A DNA stretch of 64,000 nt from Nicotiana tabacum (taxonomy: Eukaryota > Streptophyta > Magnoliopsida > Solanales > Solanaceae), in assembly GCF_000715075.1 (NCBI RefSeq), contig NC_134084.1:99366411-99430410 (forward strand), given 5' to 3'. The translations under genes and the position numbers were made by a program. Below the pieces are notes generated by a model. It saw only the letters and a program-made list of their open reading frames with translations. It ran no database searches and was not told the origin of the DNA. Positions 21,648 to 33,707 of the stretch are shown here, one piece after another (the first letter of the stretch is position 1; every line of letters starts with the position of its first letter).

Positions 21648-23290
21648 ATGCTAAACTCCCAATTTGCCCCTCTAAATGTTGATGATGAGTCTAGCCACCA
21701 CGGCGAAAACAACAATATAGCGCCCAACAACGAGGTTCACCCTATTGACCCCAACGGGGCCCGGGTCACAGACCCAATCGACGTCAGCTCCCTCGTGGCC
21801 ATCGACGCTAACTTGCCCACCGACCCGGAGGCCAGCATTCGAGGGGAAGTCAAGTCGGTAGCCGGGGATACATACGACAGTAAGGGTGATGGGATCAACT
21901 TGTGGGGGCTACAGGCTCAACAGGCAGTGATAGCCTAGCTGCAGAACCAAACTCGCATCCCCAGCAGAGTTGAGCCCGAGCCATCCCGGGAAATCACTCA
22001 CAAAAATGAACCAGTCATGGATAGGAGTGAAGATGAACTTGGGACTAACCCCGAGATCATAAAGATGCTCGAGGAGCTGACAAAACGGGTAGAATCGGGA
22101 GTAAAGAAAATCGAAGCCAATGACAAAAAGGTGGAAACCTATAACTCTAGGGTCGACCAAATCCCAGGAGCACCACTGATATTGAAGGTCTTGAATTCCA
22201 AGAAGTTTGTTCAAAACCCATTTTCTTCGAGCGCAACTCCGAAACCAATTCTGAAGAAGTTCTGCATGCCCGATATTCCTAAGTACAACGGAACAAATAA
22301 CCCAAATAAGCATGTGACCTCTTACACATGCGCCATCAAAGGGAACGACTTGGAGGATGATGAGATCGAGTCCATCCTGCTGAAAAGGTTTAGGGAAACT
22401 TTATCAAAAGGAGCTATGATATGGTATCACAACTTACCCCTAACTCTATTGACTCGTTGTCTATGCTTGCAGACTTCTTCGTCAAAGATCACGTCGGGGC
22501 CATCAAGGTCGAGACCAAGAAGTCAGACCTTTTCAAAGTAAAATAGAGAGACAACGAGATGCTCAGGGAATTCGTGATATTTAAAATGGAACGAATGGAC
22601 CTGCCTCCGGTCGCAGACGATTGGTCCGTTCATGCCTTCACCCAAGGACTCAATGCTCGAAATTCGTTGGCTTCATAGCAGTTGAAGACAAATCTAATAG
22701 AATACCTGACGGTAACTTGGGCCAACATACACAACTGGTACCAGTTAAAACTTAGGATCGAAAATGATCAACTTGGGGCCCCTTCCGAATTTGTTTACCC
22801 CGTCAGAACCAGTGACCGATCCATAAGAGACTTTGATCGTGAACCAAGATCGAATAGAGACCGATATCAACCATACAATGGAGATCGAAGAGGAAATGTG
22901 TCCGGGGGAAACCCTATGAGGAGTGAGAGAAGGAGTGACCGAGGTCATAATAATCGGGGGATCATGAGCAAGAACAGTTTGGACAGACCCATCGGGCCTA
23001 AAGAAGCACCGAGGTTATCGGAGTACAACTTTAACGTCGATGTTGCAGTATCATATCTACCATCGGACGCATCGAAGAGACCAAGTCGCCTCGACCTCTG
23101 CAGTACGATCCTACCCAAAGAGACCACAACCTAATTTGTAAATATCATGGCACTCACGGCTACAGAAATGAAGACTGCCGACAACTGAGAGAGGAAGTAG
23201 CCCGATTATTCAACAATGGGCACCTTCGAGAGTTCCTAAGCAATCGAGCCAAAAATCATTTCAAGAATAGAGACTCTAATAAGCAGATCG
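21648..23290 (+). pseudogene. Tat gag, broken
   Basis: The ATG at 21648 opens a frame to 22541 interrupted by one TAG (21936-21938). The capsid part includes FCMPDIPKYNGTNNPNKHV and GAMIWYHNLP (about 22260-22440), typical of plant retrotransposon gag. A frameshift near 22455 moves the domain to a frame with LADFFVKDHVGAIKVETKK, then a further stop. 22682-23134 holds an Arg/Asp/Asn-rich segment, and the knuckle CKYHGTHGYRNEDC lies at about 23140-23180. The protein would form the virus-like particle core. Confidence 0.8.
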
Positions 23291-23299
23291 GGCAGGAGT

Positions 23300-23990
23300 G
23301 ACCTCAGCACGCCATTAACATGATCATCGGAGGAGTAGACGTCCCTCAGGGGCCTTTGTTAAAACGTACCAAAATATCCATCACAAGGGAAAAACGGACT
23401 CAAGATTACGTGTCAGAGGGAACTATATCCTTCAACGACGAGGGCGCTGAAGGCATTGTGCAACCACACAATGATGCACTATTAAAATCTACTTATAAAT
23501 AAATCTCGAGTTAAGCGTGTGTTAATTGATCCAGGTAGCTCGGCCAATATCATCAGATCGAGGGTCGTCCAGTTGGGTCTAGAGAACCAAATTGTGCCTG
23601 CAGTCCAAGTTCTAAATGGATTCAACATGGCATGTGAGACCACTAAAGGGGAGATAACCCTACCAGTGCTATGTGATCGAAGGAGAGTGCCCTTGACACT
23701 ACACTAGGTGTTGAATATCCCAACACCATGAGGGGTTAAAACTATTTATAGAGAACAACAGGCCGCAAAGGAGATGTTCGTGGTTGATGAGGTGGTCCCG
23801 ATATCTGTGCTCTCAACATATAAGAACCCGAGTTCGATCGCCAAGGAAGAAACCAAATAGCAATCACCGGTGTCAGCCCTAGTCGAGCCGAAAAATCAGG
23901 GGACAAGTGAGGATGACTATTACGGAGTTCCTAGGTCTTTCATAGCCCTCGACAATTCTGATGCCACCAAATCAACGGTCGAGTAACTGG
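23300..23990 (+). pseudogene. Tat protease with an internal deletion
   Basis: INMIIGGVDVPQGP (about 23310) leads to the aspartic protease active site VLIDPGSSANIIRS (about 23516-23560), then VLNGFNMACETTKGEITLPV. Right after this the sequence jumps to VPLTLH and VLNIPTP. The stretch that should carry the ALFGRPW flap-to-core motif is reduced to a few bases (about 23668-23700). A loss of about 100 bp or more is inferred from family length. Confidence 0.75.
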
Positions 23991-23999
23991 AGCAAGTCA

Positions 24000-25500
24000 T
24001 ATTGATCGAGCACTTCCCCGATCATAAGGTATACCTGGGCACAGGGTTAAGTCCCGAGCTCAAGAAAAAACTCATTGAATTCCGTATAGCTAACATGGAT
24101 TGTTTCACTTGGTCCCCCCATGACATGATAGGGATCCCGCCGGAAATCACTACTTACAAGCTGAGTCTGGATCTGAAGTTCCAGCCAGTAAAATAAGGCC
24201 TTAGTCCGAAGTCAGACATGCATTCATCAAAGACGAGGTATCTAAATTCCTTAAAATAGAATCCATTAGGGAAGTTAAATACCCGGATTGGTTAGCAAAC
24301 GTAGTAGTAGTCCCTAAAACGGGTAATAATCTAAGAATAAGTGTAGACTACAAAGACTTGAACAAGGCATGCCCTAAGGACTCTTTTTCTTTTCCCAGCA
24401 TTGATTGCATGATCGATGTGATGACCGGACACGAGATCCTCAACTTTCTCGATGCCTATTCCGGGTACAACCAAATTTTGATGGACTCGAGCGACCAGAA
24501 AAAACATCCTTCATCACTAAATATGGCACCAACTGTTATAACGTAATGTCGTTCGGACTTAAAAAATGTCAACACCACTTACCAATGCCTAGTAAATCGG
24601 ATGTTCGAGGAGAAATAGGAAAATTAGTGGAGGTTTACATTGACGATATGTTAGTTAAGTCCCTACGAGCAGAGGACCATTTGAAGCATTTGTAGGAAAA
24701 CTTTAACATTTTGAAAAAATACAATATGAAGTTGAACCCGGAGAAATGCGTATTCGGAGTCGGTTCCAAAAAATTCTTCAGATTCATGGTGTCCAACCAA
24801 GGAATCGAGATCAATCCCGATAAGATCAAGGCCATAGAGGACATTACCGTGGTAGACAATTTCAAGGTTATTCAAAGGTTAACTGGGTGCATAACTACCT
24901 TGGGTCGATTCATCTCAAGGTCTCCCGACAAGAGACATCGATTCTTCTCGTTATTGAAGAAGAAGAATAACTTCTCATGGACCCCAGAGTGCCAACAAGC
25001 CTTGGAAGAACTCAAGCAGTACCTCTCGAGCCCGCCTTTTCTTCACACCCTGAAGGCAGACAAGCAATTGTATCTGTACTTAGCGGTATCCGAGATAGCG
25101 GTAAGTGGAGTCCTGGTCCAGGAAGAGGAAGGTACTCAATTTCCTATCTATTATATTTGTAAAACTCTAGGCGAGGCCGAAACTAGGTATCCTCACTTGG
25201 AAAAATTGGTGTTCGCTTTGCTAAGCGCCTCTAGGAAGTTAAAACATATTTTCAATGCCATCTCATATGTGTCGTGACTACTTACCCATTGAGGAAAATA
25301 ATGCATAACCTCGAGCTCTCGGGATGATTGGCCAAATGGGTCGTGGAGTTCAGCGGGTACGATATCGAATATTGACCCCGTACCATCATCAAATCTCGAA
25401 TTCTAGCGAACTTCGTGGCCGACTTTATGCCGGCCCTAATACCCAAGGTTGAAAGGGAATTATTGTTAAGATCGGGGAATTCCTCGGGAATCTAGACCCT
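24000..25500 (+). pseudogene. Tat reverse transcriptase and RNase H
   Basis: The RT begins near 24080 (NMDCFTWSPHDMIGIPPEI). It has WLANVVVVPK, ISVDYKDLNKACPKDSF, FLDAYSGYNQILM, then a frameshift near 24505, FITKYGTNCYNVMSFGLKK and the catalytic VYIDDMLVKS (about 24633-24662). RNase H follows with WTPECQQALEELKQYL and an LYLYLAVSEIAVSGVLVQEE segment, in which the usual catalytic Asp is not obvious. The frame from 24711 to 25277 is open. Four or more disabling changes are visible. Confidence 0.85.
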
Positions 25501-25870
25501 CTTTACGGATGGTGCCTCAAACGCAAAGGAGTCCGAACTCGGCATCTTGTTGAAGCCACCGACGGGTAACGTAGTTAGGGAATCCATTAGAACTATAAAA
25601 TTTACTAACAACGAGGCCGAGTATGAGGCCATGATTGCAGGTCTCAAACTAGCTGAAAGCCTGGGGGGCGAGGTCATCAAAGCTAAGTGCGATTCCCTCC
25701 TTGTGGTAAATCAAGTCAATGGGACGTTCGATATCAGAGAGGAACGAATGCAAAGATACCTGGATAAACTACAGGTAATGCTACATTGGTTCAAGGAATG
25801 AACTTTGCAACATGTACCTCGAGATCAAAACAGTGAAGACGATGCTCTTGCTAACTTGGGATCGTTGGTG
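25485..25870 (+). pseudogene. Second (archaeal-type) RNase H of the Tat element
   Basis: SLFTDGASNAKESELGILL supplies the first catalytic Asp, NNEAEYEAMIAGLKLA the Glu, CDSLLVVNQVNG the next Asp, and HVPRDQNSEDDALANLGS the terminal His/Asp region. One stop (25801-25803) splits it. A second RNase H at this place is the hallmark of Tat-lineage elements. Confidence 0.85.
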
Positions 25871-26019
25871 GATGATGATGAATTCAACTCAGGAACGATC
25901 GTGCAACTCATGAAATCGGTAGTGGAGGAAGGCCACGCCGATATAAACTCGACAAGCTTAAACTGGGACTGGAGAAACAAGTATATAAATTACCTCAAGA
26001 CCGGGAAGCTGCCCTGAGA

Positions 26020-27089
26020 TCCTAAAGAATCAAGGGCTCTACGCACAAAGACAGCTGGGTTCAGCCTGTCCGAAGACAACACCCTATTCAGGAGAACGTC
26101 TGATGGCTCACTCGCCATATGTCTGGGATCGGGTGATACCGAATATGTTTTGAGGGAAATTCACGAAGACACCTGTGGGAGCCGCTTAGGTTTTGATCGT
26201 TAGTTCGTAAGGTAATCAGAGCCGGATACTACTGGATTAACATGGAAAAAGACACAAATGAGTTCATACAAAGATGTGACGGATGTCAAAGGCACACATT
26301 GATGATTCATCAGCCCGGGGAGCTACTATATTTGGTCTTGTCACCCTGGCCATTCATGAAATGGGGATGGACATCGTTGGTCCCCTGCCGTGGGCACCCG
26401 GTAAGGCTCAATTTATTTTAATGACTGACTATTTTTCTAAGTGGGTGGAAGCCCAAGCGTTTGAAAAAGTTAGGGAGAAAGAAGTTATTGATTTCATATG
26501 GGACCACATAGTATGCCGATTCGGAATGTCGGTCGGGATCGTGTGCGAGAATGGGAAGTAGTTCATTGGCAGTAAGGTGAGTAAATTTTTCGAAGACCAT
26601 AAGATCAAAAGAATCCTATTAACACCCTATCACCCCAGTGAGAACGGGCAGGCAGAGTTTACAAACAAAACCATACTCCAAAATCTCAAGAAGAAATTGA
26701 CTGACACCAAGGGAAAATGGAAGGAAGTTTTGCCCGAAGTCCTATGGGCGTACCGTACAAACTCAAAGTCTAGTACCAGGGCCACCCCATTCTCATTGGT
26801 CTATGGTGTTGAAGCGCTACTACCGGTCGAAGTTAAAGAACTGAGTCTCATATTCCGATATGTGACTGAAGAGTGAAACAACGAGATCATGAGCACGAGC
26901 CTAGAACTGTTGGATGAGAAGCACGAGGCTTCCCTCATTCGGTTAGCCGTCAAAAAGAAATGGATCGAAAGGTATTACAATCGGAGAGCCAACCTCCGAC
27001 ACTTCAATATCGGGGACTTGGTGTTACGAAATATGACGTTGAACACCCGGAACCCGAATGAAGGGAAATTGGGGCCGAATTGGGAAGGT
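26020..27089 (+). pseudogene. Tat integrase, N-terminal and core domains
   Basis: The zinc-finger part ends in CDGCQRH (about 26275). The core has MKWGMDIVGPLP (first catalytic Asp, about 26360), FILMTDYFSKWVEA, then IVCENGK (26538-26560), where family members have Asp, so the second catalytic Asp appears changed to Glu. HPSENGQAEFTNK holds the catalytic Glu (about 26630-26670). The C-terminal domain runs LVLRNMTL and LGPNWEG, then stops at the Athila insertion. The remaining residues continue at 41245. Confidence 0.88.
27085..27089 (+). repeat. Target-site duplication, left copy (Athila-like)
   Basis: AAGGT here and at 41245-41249 flank the Athila-like element. A 5-bp duplication is the usual gypsy integrase footprint. 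Confidence 0.92.
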
Positions 27090-28619
27090 TGATCGAGGCC
27101 AACCCTGCACTACTATTGAGTAGCGAGAGAGGTCAAAGTAGCTTTTACCCGATTAAGGTCGGGATCAATTTTCATATGGAGCTAGAAGTTGGAGTCGGGT
27201 GTATATCTAAAGTGGAGTTGTGTATTTGCTCTTAATTGCACTTCTAAACATTTTTGAGTTTTGATTTACTTCTAATTTTATAAAACTACAATGCTCAACT
27301 GAACTAAAATAAGCTAAGGTTAAACTATTGCGAGTTGTTCAAATGATTAAAAGACACTAGGGTAGTGACTTTCGCCTAGGTGGTCAATTGACGGATACTT
27401 GGGTCTAAAGCTAGATTGTCACATTTGGGGAGTATGATATAATCATTGCACGATTCTACTCACTCTACACCTCTCGGTAGTTTGAGTGATTTTGCCCGAA
27501 TTGACTTTCTCAAGACAAATTGGGTATGCAAATTTGCACAAGCAATCAAGGTTCAAGTCGGGTATTACTATCTCTAGTTTAACACTTTAATTGGGGCTAT
27601 CAATCTCTTGAGTACGCCCCAATTCCTAGTTGGACCAATTTCAGAGACTTGGGCTCTCTTTCTCAAGAAGAGTCAAAGTCAACTAAACACAAACTAGTGT
27701 TTGCAACCACTAATTCAGCAATTAAACATGAAATTAGTCCAAATATCAAACACCCATAGACAATCAAGCATCAAAACACAAGACCCATCAATTACCCATA
27801 CTAGGGTTGAGCAACAACCCTAGCTTATGGGTCTAGCTACTCATAATTAGAGAAGAAAACAAAGAAATAGATGAAGAAAAACTCATATTAATTAATTGCT
27901 AAATTAAACTTGAAGATTCAATGTTGAAATAAAGCTAAAATTACTCAAAACAGCTAAAAATATTAAAGTCACGACCGCAGCCTTCAGTACAAATCATCTA
28001 GTTACCTAAAAATGGGAAAAGAAGCTATTTATGCTAAGCTAAAAAATCTAAACAAAAATACCCCTGCAGGGCTAGTGCGGACCGCACAAAATCACATGCG
28101 GCCGCACTAAGGCTCTTGACTTGAATAAACAGCTCTCTGAACTTGGGCAATGCGGACCACATGAAATCGAGTGCGGCCGCAGTGGCTTCTAGTGCGGTCC
28201 GCATAAAATAGAGCACGGGCCGCATTAGGCTTCAATCTCCAAACTGGCACTTCTCTGAACCTTGACTCTGCGGACCGCACTAAATCGAGTGCGGCCGCAG
28301 TGAATCCAATGCGGACCGCAATAAATCCCATGCAGCCACATTGCCTTCTTGCCTGAATAGCAGCCTCTCTAAGCTTCACTTGTGCCGACCACACAGAATG
28401 GTGTGCGGCCGCACTGGCCCTGTTTGTCCGAGTTTTGTCTTGTCTTTGTACTTGTGCAAGTTTCACTCCTTTTTGAGCTGATCTTTGACATCTTGTCACC
28501 TTGTTGATCAAACCTGCAATCAAGCACAACTTGTGAGCCTTTGGGACTATTTTGTACACATTTCTAATCAAAACTTAAGCATGAAGGAGTATAAAATGTA
28601 TCAAAATTCCTAGTTATTA
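27090..28619 (-). repeat. 3' LTR of the Athila-like element
   Basis: It begins TGATCGAGGC and ends TAGTTATTA; the other LTR ends ATCA, so the terminal CA is mutated here. It carries the CG-rich palindromic motif cluster at 28070-28420. The TATA box equivalent is mutated (CTATTTATG at 28025). By eye it differs from 39715-41244 by several substitutions per 100 bp. Confidence 0.93.
28070..28420. repeat. TGCGG(A/T)CCGCA-type motif cluster, LTR copy 1
   Basis: About a dozen variants of TGCGGACCGCA, GCGGTCCGCA and GCGGCCGCA are often followed by CAAAAT or TAAAAT. The same cluster is in the other LTR at 40700-41045. Confidence 0.85.
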
Positions 28620-30489
28620 ACTCCCTCAAACTTAAGCTTTTGATTGTCCTCAAGCAAACAAAATAAGAACCACCCCTTAAGAGAAAATCTAAGAAAATTC
28701 AGTTGTCCTAAAGTGACCTCATCTAGCATCAATCGGGGCTAACAATTGCCCTCAATACAAATGAATCATTAACAACATTTACTCTTTTAAACACCATGGA
28801 TTAAGTGCGACACAAGAGCATCAAGAGTTGACTCAACACATCAAAGAACTCTTTCTGTTACTTTGTTCATTGTGGAACCCAAACTCACAAATCCTCAGCT
28901 CTCCCTAAGCAAATCTCACGTTTAGAATAGTAGCACTCAGAATGAGGTTAATGGAAAAACACTCATCTCTCTCAAGGAAAAGTCACAAGTCTGGCTCTAA
29001 GTACCATATGCTTGCCCCTTATGTGAGTCACCACTAATGTAAGTTTCATTCAACTCAAGATCATATAGGGCTTTTGTGGAGACATACTAAAGGCTTTTGG
29101 TTTAGGGTAGGTAATGTTTGGTCTAAGTAGGTTCCATCTTCCCTTAAGCACTTCTTTTGTTTCATTTTGGCACAAATTCATTTGACTTTTTGAGTCTTTT
29201 CACTTCTTTCTAAGGGGTTAGAGAGACACACTGTCACTCTTTCTTATACATTTCAAATATTTTCTCCTTTCTCAACTTTCCACACCTTTCATTCTTTGCT
29301 TTTCTTGAATGCCTTTTTATTCAATTCTACATTGACCATTCTTTTTGTCTTTTTGCTTTTCTTTCTTTTTCATTGCCTTTCCTTTTCTTCATTTTGTACC
29401 TTTTCACCACTTTGTTTCCATCCTCGTCTCTCCCCCCAAACTTATACTTTTTCCATGTGCTAAGGAAAGATCGGGTGCCAAGAGAACGTATCTTTTAGAA
29501 CGGGTAAAGGCTTGTATCATGGTTCTTGAAGGAAAAAGGTCTAAGGCTCAAATGGGTTGACTTAGGGATCTTATCATCGGTAGGCTAAGGAAGTGTTCAA
29601 GCTATCATTTGGGTCAAGGAGAGCCTATAATTATGTCTCAAGTCAAAATTCACTTAGGATTTCGCCTCAACAAACTTTCAGGGAAAGTTCTAGACCAATG
29701 GCTCGGGACTTGGACTTGCAATGCAATTTCTCACCACACAAGCTATGGGATCATTAAAGACATAGAATCGGGGGCCCACAACGACCTTAGATAAGATTTG
29801 AGCACACAACGGTCCCGAAAAACCACTTGATGATTATCGGTCAACACAAGAGTCTCAAGGTCATGACTTTCACCATCCTAAACACAACAATTTATTTTTG
29901 ACCATAAGATCAAAGGCAAATGTGCTAGGCCTAAGTGAAGCTTTACTTGAGGCACCCTTAACCACTAACTACTAAAAGCAAAAAGAAAAAATAAACTCAA
30001 ACCCTTAAGAAGGTTGTCACGCCATCCATCATTGGAAAGAGCCACCCGTTCACACAAACTCAACATTTAGAAAGAACCATGGCATTAAGAAAACAAAAGG
30101 CTTATTGCAAACGTTCAAAACAAGAAGCTATGAACATAAATAAGAAGCTACGGAAAAGAAAAATGCGGAAAGTAAAATGAATATTTACAAGAGGGGATTT
30201 AATTGAATATACAATAGAGGGGATGAATATATACAATGTAACATAAACTTTATATACAGACCCGAAGTAAAAAGTACGAAAAATGTAAAGAAGTGCTAAA
30301 ATTATATACATATCAAAGATGAAAAATAAGGAAAGCATAAAAACTATCAAATATATACAATCATCCAACAAATCGATGTAGGGCCTACCCCTCAAATGAA
30401 AGCTGGCATTGTCCTCAATGCCAACTAAACCAAATAAACACCAAAAATAAAAGGGAAAAGGATATAGAGACTCCTTATGGCCCGTCTTT
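28620..30489 (-). other. Athila 3' untranslated region
   Basis: It lies between the end of the env-position ORF and the 3' LTR. On the minus strand it ends AAGTTTGAGGGAGT directly before the LTR, a plausible polypurine tract (28620-28633). Short ORFs here are T-rich and low complexity. No domain is visible. Confidence 0.65.
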
Positions 30490-32473
30490 CTACATGGGAT
30501 CCTGAGTGGTCCCTGTGTCCTCAATATGCTTGGGAACCTCATATTGATTCCCTATAGCCTGCTGCTCTACTGCTGGGACCTAGGCCTAGACCTGGACAGG
30601 CTCTTGGGCTGCATCCTGTGTCTGACTGGAGGAGGTCTTCGGTGGGTCTACCAACTGGATGACTGCATCATCTTCTAAGGGAATCATCTTTTTCCTCTTG
30701 GGAGGCCTCTGGGACTGCTCTAGCTGGGGATGAGCTGCTGGCATAGGGTCCTGTAGCAATAAATCCAAAGGCAGATGATCTGCCTTCAACCTGTCAACCT
30801 CAACCCTCAACTCCTTCACAGACTCCTTTGAAGCTCGAGTCTTTCTCATCTTCTTGGCCTCCCTAGCAAGCTCCTTGAGAGCTTTTCCATGAAAACCCAC
30901 AGCCACTATAAGCACTTTCTGAATGTCTAGGATCTTCTTCTGGTTGTCCAAGATATCCTTCAGGGCATCCTCAATAGACTGTGAGACCTACGAAGGCGGA
31001 GGTGAGCTGCCACTGTAGATATAAGGACAGACAACTTAGAGGAAGCTATCTGCATTCAGTTGTTAATGCTGAGAAGGGCTTAGCTCAGACGGTGGGCAGT
31101 CACTGGGTGGGCCGGGGTGGAGGGTATGTCTGGTGCTACTGAAGTGGATGGACCAGAGGGCATATCCACTAAGGTGGACGAAGTCTCAGTAGGAGCTACT
31201 ACCGCTAATTGCTCTTCAGACTGTCCAGTTACAGCAGTGGTTGTTCCCTTGTAGTTCTTGCTTTTAAGGTTGTCATCACCCTGTATGTTGTACCATAAGA
31301 ACAGGGCCTTTGCTTTCACTTTGATATAAAATGGCCGCTTTTCTACCTTTAGGTCCGTGAAGTACATGGTTAAGAAGCTGGGAAAGGGGTAGTTTCTGTC
31401 ACCTTCACTGCCTACCTGTATAATCACTTGAGACATCACCTTCCCGACGTTAATCGGGTACCCCGCCATGATTGATGCTACCAATACTGCTCGGTGAAGA
31501 GGAAGTGAGTTCTGCACACGAATGTTTCCCACCCCTTGGCCTCGAAATTCAAACTTCTCCTCAAAATTTTCACTCCCGCATTCAACCAATCGGGGGTGGT
31601 ACCTTGGATTGCCAAATACTGTGCCAACCAAGGACGGATCTCCTCACCTAATTCCATCTTTGCCAAATACAGTGACTCATCCTCCTTATCGAAGCCCAAG
31701 TAGTCATTTATTGTTTTCCCATCAAACAACACTTTCAAATTGTGCACCTTGGTCACTTTGGTGCCCTTCTTCATGTGGGCAACATTGGAGTAAAATTCCT
31801 TGACCAGGTGCTCATTTGCATCCTCAGAGTTGTTTAAAATATACTCCCAGTCCACTCTTTCTCTAAACTGTCTCCTCACATTAGGGTTGTGAGGCATGAG
31901 GTCTCTATCAACAAAACTCCTCTCCGGAATCAATTTCCTCACAGGCCACCATTCTCTGAATTTATGGTAGGCTACCTCACTCACAAATCGGTCTTGTCAC
32001 ACCTCCGGTTTTCTAGTTCTAGCAATTTCTCCCACCTGAGGTTCACCCCCTTCTCCTACTACCTCTTCTTCTCCTACTGCCACATCTTCTCCTACTGCAC
32101 CCTCTCCGGAAAATGAAGCTGTGGGAGAGGTGGAGTATTCATCCCCACTACCTTCAGTTGAGCCTTCAGACAACCCAGAAGATACATTTACTAACGCTTG
32201 GGCAGTGGGGGAAGGTGGAAGAGTGTCTTTTAGTATGTCTCTCTTCGGCCAGTCAGGGATGTACTCTGGTATTGAGTCTGAAGATATACTCCATGAGGGC
32301 TCATATTCACTCCCAGACTGGTCAATGGCCCTATCAGCAGCTTTAATGAGCTTCCTCATGTTTTTAATGTTTTACCGGGCTCGGGGAGTCAATCTTAGAA
32401 TCTTCTGTTTCCCTCCTCGAGAGGATTCTCCTCTACCAGCTTGTTTAGAATCCTTGCCTCTTTGTTTCACCAT
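30490..32473 (-). pseudogene. Env-position ORF of the Athila-like element (plant transposon protein type), broken
   Basis: The ATG at 32473 starts MVKQRGKDSK, then a stop, then an acidic Ser/Glu/Gly-rich region (32359-31997) and another stop. A globular part follows: FREWWPVRKLIPERSF, EYILNNSEDANEHLVKEFYSNVAHM, KVLFDGKTINDYLGF, then after a frameshift near 31510 PLHRAVLVASIMAGYPINVGKV. This looks like the 'putative plant transposon protein' domain common in this location. A second frameshift leads to a Lys/Arg-rich stretch (about 30880-30840) and a Pro/Gln-rich tail ending at the stop 30490-30492. I see no signal peptide or clear transmembrane segment, so a true envelope role is not supported. 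Confidence 0.7.
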
Positions 32474-32569
32474 TATCTGCAAACATCAGTCATTAAGCTT
32501 GTTAGTATCCAGAAAGACAGTGAGGTTCATAGTTGTAGGAAATAAAATGTTACAGACAGTATCAAATAT

Positions 32570-32885
32570 TGCAGAGTGCGAACCGCACAAAATATAGTAC
32601 GGCCACACAGAGGCCAATGCGAACCGCACAAAATGCGAATGCGGTCCACACAGAGGTGGGGTTCAGACTACCCACTCTTTATATCCAGGCTCTGCGGACC
32701 GCACAAAATGGTAATGCGGTCTGCATTGAGGCACCACGGACCGCACAAAATGTAACGTGGATGTGGTCCTCGAAGATCAAGTTTTAGTACTTTCAGCAAT
32801 GCGGTCCGCACAAAATGTCATTGCGGACAACACAAGGGCACCGCGGATCGCACAATATCCACTGCGGTCCGCATTGAGTGCCCAG
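32570..32885. repeat. TGCGG(A/T)CCGCA motif cluster, internal copy upstream of the env-position ORF
   Basis: About nine variants of GCGGACCGCACAAAATG occur in 310 bp. It is the same motif family as in the LTRs but in internal spacer sequence. Confidence 0.85.
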
Positions 32886-33284
32886 TTGCAGCACTAACTT
32901 AGGGTTCATGAATTTTTGACTTTAAGTCCAATTTTACACCTAAGAAAGGTCTCTATGTGTTTTCCCAGTGATTTTAACTACCTAATTATAACTTTAACAA
33001 GAAATTAACTACCCTAAACTATCAAATTAAAAGAAATACGGGAGGAAAAGAGAGAAGCTAAGAAAATAAAAATTAAAAGACAATAATCAAATCAAACAAT
33101 CAAAAAGAAGTAAAAATTACCAAATGTAAGAGTTACGGATGATTAATCGAGGATATGCAAATGAATTTGTGCAAGACTAGTGATGAACAGTGATTTTTTA
33201 GGGTTCTGGGAGTTAAAAGATCGAAAAGTGTAAAAGGAGGGCCTCAGGCCCTATTTATAGAAAAGGACCTGGGGCCCAGCTTAC

Positions 33285-33515
33285 CAACCCAATGCGGACC
33301 GCACAAAATGCAATGTGGTCCGCACAACATAGTGTAATGCAAAGTTTGAGAAGGCAACCACTGCCATCCGCACAATATGTAATGCGGCCGCAGTGGTTCA
33401 CCACGGACCGCACAAAATGTAATGTGACCGCGGTGGAAAACTTCAGAGAGCTGGTATTTTCATCCTTCATCAATGCGGTCCGCACTGATTTTGTGCCCCC
33501 CGCATTGAAAACTTC
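33285..33515. repeat. TGCGG(A/T)CCGCA motif cluster, second internal copy
   Basis: About seven variants of GCGGACCGCACAAAATG lie between the integrase end and the env-position ORF. They are separated from the 32570-32885 cluster by about 400 bp of AT-rich sequence. Confidence 0.85.
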
Positions 33516-33707
33516 AGAGACTTCATAATTTGTCCACTATGTCCTGCACTGCATCAACACAAACCTGTAACATCTCACAACCAGTCAGTCCAAAAATAAA
33601 TCATATCCTACAATGAAAAACAAATAAAAACAAGAAGAAAAACACATGGGTTTCCTCTCAAGAAGCTCCTGATTTAACGTCGCGGCGCGAAGCAGGTTAC
33701 CATCAAA

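Larger units (their letters stand above)
20881..27089 (+). mobile_element. Tat-lineage Ty3/gypsy element, left part (LTR to integrase)
   Basis: The order is LTR, primer-binding site, gag, protease, RT, RNase H, a second (archaeal-type) RNase H and integrase. The extra RNase H between the retroviral-type one and integrase marks the Tat lineage. The element is cut at codon level at 27089 by the Athila-like insertion and resumes at 41245. Its 3' LTR lies beyond the Ogre insertion and is not in the window. Many stops and frameshifts are present. The left LTR edge is uncertain. Confidence 0.85.

Noticed and set aside
28107..28571. 154-codon minus ORF in the Athila 3' LTR, with a partial copy in the other LTR
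   Set aside because: It follows the CG-palindrome repeat cluster and is not conserved as a frame between the two LTRs.
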